DNA from: CAVPEW01 sp050247895
GTDB taxonomy: Bacteria > Actinomycetota > Acidimicrobiia > Acidimicrobiales > VFJN01
Assembly: GCA_050247895.1 (NCBI GenBank)
Contig: JBFWTJ010000067.1
Span: 1-15,508 of the forward strand
Direction: 5' to 3'
DNA: 15,508 bases
In this document: in pieces, positions 1 to 6,461 of the stretch
How positions within the stretch are numbered: position 1 is the stretch's first letter
Layout: every line of letters starts with the position of its first letter
Program-made: the position numbers and the translations under genes
Notes under the pieces: model-generated
Databases searched by the model: none
The model's input: the letters and a program-made list of their open reading frames with translations, nothing else
What the model was told of the DNA's origin: nothing

Positions 1-232
1 CCCCGCCCAGCCAGGCGACCTCCCCGTCGCCGGCGCGGACCGACGCCGCGGCCAGGTCGAGCAGCGTCGTCTTGCCGATCCCGGACGGGCCCGACACCCG
101 CACCATCTGCACGCGACCCGAGGTCGAGACGTCGTCGAGCAGGCGCAGGAGCCGGCTCTCCGCCCTTCGGTGGATCAGAGCCCGCCGGAGGGACCCGGGC
201 CGCACATCGCCCTCGTGGAGGTCCGTGGCCAT
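1..232 (-). CDS. ATP-binding (AAA/LuxR-type) protein, N-terminal part
   Basis: This is the first 77 codons of a gene that runs off the left edge, starting at ATG 230-232. After a short basic, charged N-terminus (RRALIHRRAESRLLRLLDD) comes a Walker A loop, GPSGIGKTT, at about residues 50-58, followed by the start of a helix (LLDLAA). The spacing of an 'E-x-x-L-L-x-L-L-D' segment about 20 residues before the P-loop matches AAA_16 ATPase modules found at the N-terminus of large LuxR-type (MalT/LAL) regulators and similar STAND ATPases. That family call is inference, because the rest of the protein is not visible. A weak GGAG Shine-Dalgarno lies 9 nt before the start. The gene is divergent from the unknown pair at 435-1075, so it could be that pair's regulator; nothing in the sequence proves this. 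Confidence 0.72.
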   Translation of the reverse strand, partial: MATDLHEGDVRPGSLRRALIHRRAESRLLRLLDDVSTSGRVQMVRVSGPSGIGKTTLLDLAAASVRAGDGEVAWLGG

Positions 233-252
233 CGCGCTTGTCTCCGCCGACG

Positions 253-345
253 CCTGCAGCCGGCGCAGGGATGCTACTCGCCACCACGATCGGTGGGGAC
301 GGGACCGCGCACCACGGTCCCGGCAGGTTGCCCTTCGAGGCAACC
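253..345. repeat. Four consecutive inverted repeats in the divergent spacer
   Basis: Four perfect inverted repeats follow one another: 253-257/265-269 (5 bp, 7-nt loop), 281-285/292-296 (5 bp, 6-nt loop), 300-307/315-322 (8 bp, 7-nt loop) and 326-332/339-345 (7 bp, 6-nt loop). The last three are separated by only 3 nt each. They lie between the start of the leftward ATPase gene and the rightward unknown operon. They could be stem-loops of a 5' leader for the operon, or operator half-sites. The two 5-bp pairs alone would be unremarkable in DNA this GC-rich; the 8- and 7-bp pairs side by side are the stronger signal. Confidence 0.5.
271..276 (-). promoter_or_regulatory. Candidate -10 element (TAGCAT) of the ATPase gene
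   Basis: TAGCAT fits the actinobacterial TAnnnT -10 consensus on the minus strand and lies 38 nt before the ATG at 232. It would give a leader of about 30 nt that includes the GGAG. It contains the only TA dinucleotide in the spacer, so the opposite-strand operon has no comparable -10. Confidence 0.4.
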
Positions 346-434
346 GCCATGGCCCCCCGGCTGCCCGGCCCCGCCTCCCCGCCACGACCGGCGCTGTCGA
401 AGATGGGCTCCGAGGCACGACCCAGGAGGCCGCC

Positions 435-563
435 ATGCCCGAGATCCCCGAAGGCGCTGACCCAGAGCAGCTCCAGGCGAAGAACAGCAACACCTACGAC
501 GAGGCCGAGCAGGTGGGCGACATCTACGTGCCCGAGATCGGCAGCGAGGAGGAGCTCGCGTGA
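435..563 (+). CDS. Small acidic protein of unknown function (42 aa)
   Basis: A 42-residue protein starts at ATG 435 behind a perfect AGGAGG (424-429) spaced 5 nt, which is one of the two best ribosome sites in the window and the main reason to believe the gene. It is strongly acidic (MPEIPEGADPEQ at the start, GSEEELA at the end) and has no cysteine, signal peptide or membrane segment. Its stop overlaps the GTG start of the next gene (GTGA), so the two are translationally coupled and probably act together. I do not recognise the family. It could be a small partner or chaperone-like subunit of the 171-aa protein, or a peptide precursor, although no cleavage or modification motif is evident. 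Confidence 0.7.
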   Translation: MPEIPEGADPEQLQAKNSNTYDEAEQVGDIYVPEIGSEEELA

Positions 564-1075
564 GCAACGTCGCCGCATACCTCGAGGCCGCCAAGCAGGT
601 CGTCGACCTGTACGACGGCGTCAAGACGATCGTCTCGGACGGTCGCCCCGTGCTGACCAGCAACGACATCGTCGCCTGCGCCGTGCCCCAGGGCGCCGAC
701 CCGATGTCGATGCCCGCGGCCGGCACCAACGTCCACAAGATCGTCTACGACGAGGAGTGGGAGATCCCCTACATCACCTCGTGGAGCACCAAGGCGACCG
801 TGAAGATCGCCTGGGCCTACGGGGCCCGCTACAAGGGCGGCGGCGCCTACATCCCCGCCGTGTTCACCTGGTGCGAGGACAGCGACCTGTCCACCGGCCA
901 GGACTTCACCGTGACCTTCGAGGCCGGGTCGCCCTACACCCAGGGCGACGAGAACGCGCCCTACGCGGTGCTGCCGGTCAAGGTGCACTTCCACGAGGAG
1001 AGCGTCGTCGACAGCTTCGACAAGACCTACCAGTACCTCCTCTACGGCTACGGCGGCGAGGCCCAGCGCCTCTGA
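560..1075 (+). CDS. Unknown 171-aa protein, predicted soluble, beta-rich
   Basis: The GTG start at 560 overlaps the previous stop by 4 bp (GTGA). The first 27 residues (SNVAAYLEAAKQVVDLYDGV) look like an amphipathic helix. The remainder alternates aromatic, Thr/Ser and Gly-rich stretches (for example WEIPYITSWSTKATVKIAW and RYKGGGAYIPAVFTW), which looks like a beta-sandwich, and it ends in a Tyr/Gly-rich segment (YQYLLYGYGGEAQRL). There is no signal peptide, transmembrane segment or recognisable catalytic motif; it has two cysteines. Codon use is the host's normal GC-rich pattern, so this is a real and probably native gene. A long hairpin 15 nt after the stop closes the unit. The protein has the look of a small binding or pore-type beta protein, but that is a guess from composition only. 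Confidence 0.75.
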   Translation: MSNVAAYLEAAKQVVDLYDGVKTIVSDGRPVLTSNDIVACAVPQGADPMSMPAAGTNVHKIVYDEEWEIPYITSWSTKATVKIAWAYGARYKGGGAYIPAVFTWCEDSDLSTGQDFTVTFEAGSPYTQGDENAPYAVLPVKVHFHEESVVDSFDKTYQYLLYGYGGEAQRL

Positions 1076-1090
1076 GCCACCGCGCTCCAC

Positions 1091-1141
1091 GGCGCGGCGC
1101 GATGCCGGGTTGGCGTGGGGCCGGCCCGGCATCGCCGCGCC
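1091..1141 (+). terminator. Strong GC-rich hairpin after the unknown operon
   Basis: The left arm 1091-1109 pairs with the right arm 1125-1141 over 17 base pairs, with one 2-nt bulge (1100-1101) and a 15-nt loop. It starts 15 nt after the stop at 1075. No T-run follows, as is common for terminators in very GC-rich actinobacteria. It separates the unknown pair from the permease gene. Confidence 0.6.
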
Positions 1142-1176
1142 CGGGCCCGGACACCTGCACCGGCCCCGCGCAGCAC

Positions 1177-1182
1177 TAGCGT
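1177..1182 (+). promoter_or_regulatory. Candidate -10 element (TAGCGT) of the KimA-like gene
   Basis: TAGCGT fits TAnnnT and lies 36 nt before the GTG start, giving a leader of roughly 30 nt that carries the GGAGG at 1208-1212. No convincing -35 is visible. The leader is far too short for a c-di-AMP (ydaO) riboswitch. Confidence 0.4.
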
Positions 1183-1218
1183 GGCCGCCCGTCATCCGAC
1201 CCGGTACGGAGGCACGCC

Positions 1219-3609
1219 GTGGCGCCCGTTGGCTCGGCCACCACACCCCCCACGCCACACGACGCAGCCCCGTCGACCGGAACCCCCCGGCCGGTCCCCG
1301 CCCCGCCCCCGTCGCTGCTGCCCCCCGACTCGGCCCTCTACCGGCTCAAGCGCCGGCTGCTGGGCAAGCCGCTGCACAGCGAGGAGCTCGAGCACCAGCG
1401 GCTGAGCAAGCCCGTCGCCCTCGCCGTCTTCGCGTCGGACAACCTCTCCTCGTCGGCCTACGCCACCGAGGAGATCCTCCACGTCCTGGTCCCCGCCGTG
1501 GGCCTGGCCGCCTTCTCGCTGGTCGTGCCCATCACCGCGGCCATGCTGGTCGTGCTGCTGCTCCTCATCGTCTCCTACCGGGAGACCATCAAGGAGTACC
1601 CGTCGGCCGGCGGCGCCTACCTGGTCACCAAGGACAACTTCGGCCTCCTGCCGGCCCAGGTCGCCGGGGCCGCCCTGCTCATCGGCTACGTGCTGACCGT
1701 GGCCGTGTCGGTGTCGGCCGGCTCCGCGGCCCTGATCTCCACCGTCGAGGGCCTGGCCCCGCTGCGGATCCCCTTCGCCCTGTCGTTCATCGCGCTCATC
1801 GCCTACGGCAACCTGCGCGGGGTCCGCGAGTCGGGGAAGGTCTTCGCGATCCCCACCTACTTCTTCGTCCTCAACATGGCGCTGCTGCTCGGCTACGGGC
1901 TCTTCCGCCACCTCACCGGCGGCCTGCCCGTGGTGGGCACGCACCTGGAGGGGATGGTCCACTTCGGGGCCGACGAGGGGGGCGGGCTCATCCTCGGCGC
2001 GTCGGCCTTCGTGCTGCTGCGCGCCTTCGCCTCGGGCGGTGCCGCCGTCACCGGCGTCGAGGCCATCTCCAACGGGGTGCCCGCCTTCGAGGAGCCGGCC
2101 TGGCGCAACGCCCGGTCGACGCTGCTGGTCATGGGCACCGGCCTGGGCGTCATGTTCCTCGGCCTGTCGCTGCTGGCGTCGCGGATCCGGGTCGCCCCCT
2201 TCGAGGACGGGACGCCGACCGTCCTGGCCCAGATCGGCGAGGCCGTGTACGGCTCGTCCGCCCTCGGCGGGGTCATGTCCAACGTCCTCAACACGGCCAC
2301 CATGCTCATCCTGGTCCTGGCGGCCAACACCGGCTTCGCCGACTTCCCCCGCCTGGCCAGCCTCCAGGCCGGCGACAGCTTCCTGCCCCGCCAGCTCACC
2401 AAGCGGGGCCACCGCCTCGTGTTCTCCACCGGCATCGCCGCCCTGGCCGGCGCGGCCGCGCTGCTCGTGGTGGTCAGCGGGGCCGAGGTCACCCGCCTCA
2501 TCCCCCTCTACGCCATCGCCGTGTTCACCGGGTTCACCCTGTCGCAGGCCGGGATGACCCGCCACCACGTGCGGCGTCGGGAGCGGGGCTGGGTCCGCGG
2601 CGTGGTGGCCAACGGGGTCGGGGCCACCCTGTCCGGGCTCATCGTCGCCATCGTCGTGGTCACCCGGTTCGAGCAGGCCTGGGTGATCCTGGTCCTCATG
2701 CCGATCTTCGTGGTCGGCCTGCTGCGCCTCAACCGCCAGTACCAGACCGAGGCCGCGCACCTCGAGGTCGACGTGCCCGCCGCGGCCACCGCACCGATCC
2801 TGCGCCGCCACGTGGTCCTGGTCTTCGTCGACCGGCTCGACCTCGCCGCGGCCCGGGCCATCCAGTACGCCCGCACGCTCACCCCCGACGAGCTGCGGGC
2901 CGTCCACTTCGCCATCGACGAGGACGCGGCCCGCCGCCTCGCCGCCGACTGGGGCCGCCTCGGGCTGCAACGGGTCCCCCTCGAGCTGGTCGAGTGCCCC
3001 GACCGGCGCCTGACCCGGGCCGCGGTCGAGACCGTCGCCGCCGAGCTGGCCGGGGGCGACACCGAGGTGAGCGTGCTGCTCCCCGAGCGCAAGTACCGGG
3101 GCCTGTGGCACCGGATCCTGCACGACCGCACCGGCGACTCGATCCAGGCGGAGGTCTCCCGCCTCCCCCACGCCAACGTGACCTCGGTCCCGTTCCACCT
3201 CGACGCCCTGGGCGAGGACCGGGTGCCCCTGTCGGCCCTGGTCCGGGGGAGCCGGGCCACCGAGGGCGAGGGACGGGTCGCCGCCCCGCCCGGTCCGGTC
3301 CCCGCCGGCACGGGTGGCGGGGACGGCGGCCCGGTCGACCCGGGCGCCACGCCGATCGTGCGGGTCCGCTACCGCGACGACGTGGAGATCGCCGGCCACG
3401 TCCGGTCGGTGCGGGTGGCCCCGCTGCGCGACGCGCCCACCTTCGAGGTCGTGGTGGCCGACCACACCGCGGCCGTGTCGCTGGTCTTCCTCGGCCGGCG
3501 GGGGATCCCCGGCATCCAGGTCGGCACCCGGCTCCGGGCCCGGGGCACCGTGGGCATCCACAAGGACCGCCTGGCCCTGCTCAACCCCCTCTACGAGCTG
3601 ATCGGCTGA
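1219..3609 (+). CDS. KimA-like APC-superfamily K+ permease fused to a C-terminal OB-fold domain
   Basis: A 796-aa membrane protein with start GTG 1219, behind GGAGG (1208-1212) spaced 6 nt. Residues 1-38 are a Pro/Ala-rich extension. Residues about 40-660 resemble Bacillus KimA (about 600 aa) from end to end: RRLLGKPL, then FASDNLSSSAY (Asp74 and Tyr81 sit where KimA has its K+-site Asp and Tyr), the SYRETIKEYPSAGGAY signature, SGGAAVTGVEAISN-type and AANTGFADFP helices, then a cytoplasmic alpha/beta domain ending WHRILHDRTGD. KimA is a high-affinity K+/H+ symporter inhibited by c-di-AMP in Bacillus. After a Gly/Pro linker (about 675-710), residues 711-796 form an OB-fold-like module (GHVRSV, VFLGRRGIPGI, LLNPLYELIG) resembling the stand-alone OB-fold protein that I recall near trkA and this permease in mycobacteria and streptomycetes. 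Substrate is inferred from the family; amino-acid transport is the alternative. Confidence 0.88.
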   Translation: MAPVGSATTPPTPHDAAPSTGTPRPVPAPPPSLLPPDSALYRLKRRLLGKPLHSEELEHQRLSKPVALAVFASDNLSSSAYATEEILHVLVPAVGLAAFSLVVPITAAMLVVLLLLIVSYRETIKEYPSAGGAYLVTKDNFGLLPAQVAGAALLIGYVLTVAVSVSAGSAALISTVEGLAPLRIPFALSFIALIAYGNLRGVRESGKVFAIPTYFFVLNMALLLGYGLFRHLTGGLPVVGTHLEGMVHFGADEGGGLILGASAFVLLRAFASGGAAVTGVEAISNGVPAFEEPAWRNARSTLLVMGTGLGVMFLGLSLLASRIRVAPFEDGTPTVLAQIGEAVYGSSALGGVMSNVLNTATMLILVLAANTGFADFPRLASLQAGDSFLPRQLTKRGHRLVFSTGIAALAGAAALLVVVSGAEVTRLIPLYAIAVFTGFTLSQAGMTRHHVRRRERGWVRGVVANGVGATLSGLIVAIVVVTRFEQAWVILVLMPIFVVGLLRLNRQYQTEAAHLEVDVPAAATAPILRRHVVLVFVDRLDLAAARAIQYARTLTPDELRAVHFAIDEDAARRLAADWGRLGLQRVPLELVECPDRRLTRAAVETVAAELAGGDTEVSVLLPERKYRGLWHRILHDRTGDSIQAEVSRLPHANVTSVPFHLDALGEDRVPLSALVRGSRATEGEGRVAAPPGPVPAGTGGGDGGPVDPGATPIVRVRYRDDVEIAGHVRSVRVAPLRDAPTFEVVVADHTAAVSLVFLGRRGIPGIQVGTRLRARGTVGIHKDRLALLNPLYELIG

Positions 3610-3703
3610 GCCGGGGCCGCCGCAGCCGACCCGGATGCCCGATCGATGGCCGGACGACAGGCACGAGCCCCGACGGCCGGACGACGACCCGGGGCCCGGG
3701 CGC
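3610..3703. other. Convergent spacer with a short direct repeat
   Basis: This 94-bp spacer separates the stop codons of the permease (+) and the mutase (-). It holds an 11-bp direct repeat, ggccggacgac, at 3648-3658 and 3675-3685, and a GC-only stretch at 3688-3701 that could fold. I see no clear terminator and no gene. Confidence 0.3.
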
Positions 3704-5674
3704 TCAGCGACGGGCGGCGCGGTGCTCCTCGGCCCGGGCCACGATGTCGGCCATGATCCGGGCCAGCTCGAAGTCCTTGGGCGTGTAGACCGCGGCGACC
3801 CCGGCCGCGGCCAGCGCCGGGCGGTCCTCGTCGGGGATGATCCCGCCGGCCACGACCGGTGCGTCGACCCCGGCGTCCCGCAGCCGGCGCACCACCTCGG
3901 GCAGCAGCTCGAGGTGCGAGCCCGACAGGATCGACAGGCCGACCACGTCGACGTCCTCCTGCACCGCCACCGCGGCGATCTGCTCGGGCGTGAGCCGGAT
4001 GCCCTGGTAGACGACCTCCATGCCCGCGTCCCGGGCGGCGACCGCGATCTGCTCGGCCCCGTTGCTGTGGCCGTCCAGGCCCGGCTTGGCCACCAGCAGG
4101 CGCACCGGGCCGCCGGGCAGCGCCCGGACCCGGTCCGCCACCGCGGCCAGCCCGCCCGAGGACCCCTCGGTCCGCGCCGCCCCGACGCCGGTCGGCGCCC
4201 GGTACTCGCCGAAGACCTCACGCAGGGCACCGGCCCACTCGCCGGTCGTGCCCCCCGCGTGGGCCAGGGCGATGGTCGGCGGCATCACGTTGCCGCCCGC
4301 CTCCAGGGCCAGCCGCAGGTCGTCCACGGCCCGCTTCACCGCGTCGGCGGAGCGCTGGTCGCGCCAGCGGGCCACGTCGGCCACCATCTCGGCCTCCACC
4401 GCCGGGTCGACCCGCAGGATGGCCTCGTCGCCCTCCAGCGGCGACGGCTCGGTCTCGGTGAAGCGGTTGACGCCGACCACCGGCAGGTCCCCGGACTCGA
4501 TCCGGCGGATCCGCTCGGCGTGGCTGCGGACCAGCCGGCCCTTCAGCTCGTCGATCGCCGCGAAGGCGCCGCCCAGCGACAGGACCTCCTCCAGCTCGGC
4601 CCAGGCCGCGTCGGCCAGCTCGGCCGTGCGCCCCTCCACGACCTTGGACCCCTCGAACAGGTCCGGGTACTCCAGCAGGTCCGACTCGTAGGCCAGGACC
4701 TGCTGCATGCGCAGCGCCCACTGCTGGTCCCACGGGCGGGGCAGGCCCAGGGCCTCGTTCCAGGCCGGGAGCTGGAGCGAACGGGCCCGCGCCCGGCGGG
4801 ACATCGTCACGCCCAGCATCTCGAGCACGATGCGCTGCACGTTGTTCTCCGGCTGGGCCTCGGTCAGGCCCAGGCTGTTGACCTGCACGCCGTAGCGGAA
4901 CCGGCGGGCCTTCTCGTCGGTCACGCCGTAGCGCTCCCGTCCGATCCGGTCCCACAGCACGGTGAAGGCCCGCATCTTGCAGATCTCCTCGACGAACCGG
5001 ATGCCCGAGTTGACGAAGAAGCTGATGGAGGCGAACACGGCCGGGAACCGCTCGGGGGCCACCTGACCCGACTCGCGCACCGCGTCGAGCACGCCGACCG
5101 CGGTGGCCAGGCTGTAGGCCAGCTCCTGGACCGGGGTCGCGCCGGCCTCCTGGAGGTGGTACGAGCACACGTTGATGGGGTTCCAGCGGGGGATCCGGTC
5201 GGCGCAGAAGGCGACCATGTCGACGATCAGCCGCAGGCTGGGCAGGGGCGGGAAGATGTAGGTGCCCCGGGACAGGTACTCCTTGACGATGTCGTTCTGC
5301 GTCGTGCCCCGGAGCTGCTCGCTGGGCACCCCCTGGCGCTCGGCGTTGGCCACGTAGAGGCCCAGCAGCCACGCCGCGGTGGCGTTGATGGTCATCGACG
5401 TGTTCATGTCGCCGACCGGGATCCCGTCGAGCAGCGTGGCCATGTGGCCGAGGTGGACCACGGGCACGCCGACCTTGCCCACCTCGCCCCGGGCCAGCGG
5501 GTGGTCGGGGTCGTAGCCGGTCTGGGTCGGCAGGTCGAAGGCGACGGACAAGCCGGTCTGGCCCTTGGCCAGGTTCGTCCGGTACAAGGCGTTGGACGCG
5601 GCCGCGGTGGAGTGCCCCGAGTAGGTCCGCATCATCCACGGTGCGTCGGGTCGCTCCAGGTGCCATTCGCTCAT
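3704..5674 (-). CDS. meaA: Ethylmalonyl-CoA mutase / MeaA-type coenzyme B12-dependent acyl-CoA mutase
   Basis: A 656-aa single-chain mutase with the catalytic barrel (about 15-500) followed by the B12-binding domain (about 520-656). The N-terminus runs straight into RTYSGHSTAAASNALYR, and the barrel has GTTQNDIVKEYLSRGTYIFPP-type and NPINVCSYHLQEAGATP segments. The B12 domain carries KPGLDGHSNG (Asp534, His536, Gly539: the DxHxxG lower-ligand motif), then SILSGSH and GGIIPDED. Length and wording (DGHSNG instead of the DGHDRG of methylmalonyl-CoA mutase, plus PRPWDQQW and NRFTETEPSP) match MeaA/Ecm, which converts ethylmalonyl-CoA to methylsuccinyl-CoA in the ethylmalonyl-CoA pathway. Start ATG 5674 is where family homology begins; only a weak GGAAG precedes it. 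It lies 29 nt after aat and is probably co-transcribed with it. No ccr, mch or mcl genes are in view. Confidence 0.88.
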   Translation of the reverse strand: MSEWHLERPDAPWMMRTYSGHSTAAASNALYRTNLAKGQTGLSVAFDLPTQTGYDPDHPLARGEVGKVGVPVVHLGHMATLLDGIPVGDMNTSMTINATAAWLLGLYVANAERQGVPSEQLRGTTQNDIVKEYLSRGTYIFPPLPSLRLIVDMVAFCADRIPRWNPINVCSYHLQEAGATPVQELAYSLATAVGVLDAVRESGQVAPERFPAVFASISFFVNSGIRFVEEICKMRAFTVLWDRIGRERYGVTDEKARRFRYGVQVNSLGLTEAQPENNVQRIVLEMLGVTMSRRARARSLQLPAWNEALGLPRPWDQQWALRMQQVLAYESDLLEYPDLFEGSKVVEGRTAELADAAWAELEEVLSLGGAFAAIDELKGRLVRSHAERIRRIESGDLPVVGVNRFTETEPSPLEGDEAILRVDPAVEAEMVADVARWRDQRSADAVKRAVDDLRLALEAGGNVMPPTIALAHAGGTTGEWAGALREVFGEYRAPTGVGAARTEGSSGGLAAVADRVRALPGGPVRLLVAKPGLDGHSNGAEQIAVAARDAGMEVVYQGIRLTPEQIAAVAVQEDVDVVGLSILSGSHLELLPEVVRRLRDAGVDAPVVAGGIIPDEDRPALAAAGVAAVYTPKDFELARIMADIVARAEEHRAARR

Positions 5675-5703
5675 CGACCCAGCTTCCCGCGCCCCGGGCG
5701 GCC

Positions 5704-6396
5704 TTACAAAGCAGGCCCGGGCCGCCCGAAGGGCGGGGCCGGCAGCTCCAGCGCCCGGGCGAGCAGGGCCAGGTACCGGGCCCGGGGGACCTCGACCACC
5801 CCCAGGCTGCGCAGGTGGGGGGTGGCCCACTGGACGTCGAGGAGGCGGCCCTCCACGCCGTCGGCCCGCAAGAGACCGACGAGGCCGACCAGGGCCACCT
5901 TGGACGCGTCGGTCCGCCGGTGGAACATCGACTCGCCGGCGAAGAGGCCGCCGATCGCCACCCCGTAGAGGCCCCCGGCCAGCCCGTCGCCGTCCCACGC
6001 CTCCACGCTGTGGGCCCAGCCCAGCCGGTGCAGCTCGCCGTAGGCGGCCCGGATCTCGGCGGTGATCCAGCCGCCCGATCGACCCGGGTCGGCGCAGGCG
6101 GCCACGACCTCGTCGAACGCGGTGTCGACCCGGACCTCGAAGCGCCGGGCCGAGCGGCGCAGGGACCGGCTCACGACCAGCCCGTCGAGGGGCAGGATCC
6201 CCCGGGGATCCGGGCTCCACCAGGCCAGCGTCGAGCGCTGCACGTGCATCGGGAAGATCCCGGCGCGGTAGGCGGCGAGCAGCGTGCTCGGGGCCAGGTC
6301 GGCGCCCACGCCGACGATGCCGTCCTCGTCGGCCACCTCGACGGGTGGGAACCGCCACCGGGTCGGACCCGGGTCGATCGGCGCGGGCACCGCCAC
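5704..6396 (-). CDS. aat: Leucyl/phenylalanyl-tRNA--protein transferase
   Basis: A 230-aa protein with the full Aat signature: a GIVGVGADLAPSTLLAAYRAGIFPM-like N-terminal block, WWSPDPRGILP, then WITAEIRAAYGELHRLGWAHS, GLYGVAIGGLFAGESMFHR and DVQWATPHLRSLG. Aat transfers Leu or Phe from aminoacyl-tRNA to proteins with N-terminal Arg or Lys, creating N-degrons read by ClpS/ClpAP in the cytoplasm. The length is typical. The start is either GTG 6396 or GTG 6390; a TAGACG hexamer at 6397-6402 lies 6 nt before the second GTG, the same distance as leaderless promoters elsewhere in this window, which favours the shorter protein. Downstream, the mutase follows after 29 nt. Confidence 0.92.
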   Translation of the reverse strand: MAVPAPIDPGPTRWRFPPVEVADEDGIVGVGADLAPSTLLAAYRAGIFPMHVQRSTLAWWSPDPRGILPLDGLVVSRSLRRSARRFEVRVDTAFDEVVAACADPGRSGGWITAEIRAAYGELHRLGWAHSVEAWDGDGLAGGLYGVAIGGLFAGESMFHRRTDASKVALVGLVGLLRADGVEGRLLDVQWATPHLRSLGVVEVPRARYLALLARALELPAPPFGRPGPAL

Positions 6397-6402
6397 CGTC
6401 TA
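6397..6402 (-). promoter_or_regulatory. Possible imperfect -10 (TAGACG) before aat
   Basis: TAGACG is a five-of-six relative of the TAGCnT boxes seen before other genes here (last base G instead of T), 6 nt before the alternative GTG at 6390. The 65-bp gap to the DUF4012 gene shows no other signal, so read-through from that gene is also possible. Confidence 0.25.
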
Positions 6403-6461
6403 CCAGAGCCCGCCCGCCCCGGTCGGCGCGGGCCAGGGCCTCCGGGGAGGTGCCGGACGGG

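Noticed and set aside
233..434. A TTGTCT -35 at 238-243 with TGCTACT as the -10 for the unknown operon
   Set aside because: The spacing of 29 nt is far too long for a sigma-70-type promoter.
1079..1218. c-di-AMP (ydaO/kimA) riboswitch before the KimA-like gene
   Set aside because: The predicted leader after the TAGCGT box is only about 30 nt, and the structure further upstream is a simple terminator-like hairpin, not the pseudo-symmetric riboswitch fold.
3648..3685. 11-bp direct repeat in the convergent spacer as an attachment site or mobile element scar
   Set aside because: There is no integrase, no transposase and no disrupted gene. The repeat is GC-simple and could arise by chance.
1192..4230. 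Very long minus-strand reading frame opposite the permease, and similar long frames opposite most genes
   Set aside because: In DNA this GC-rich, stop codons are rare and antisense frames stay open by chance. The translation is low-complexity (Gly/Arg/Pro/His) with no motif, while the plus-strand frame is a clear permease.
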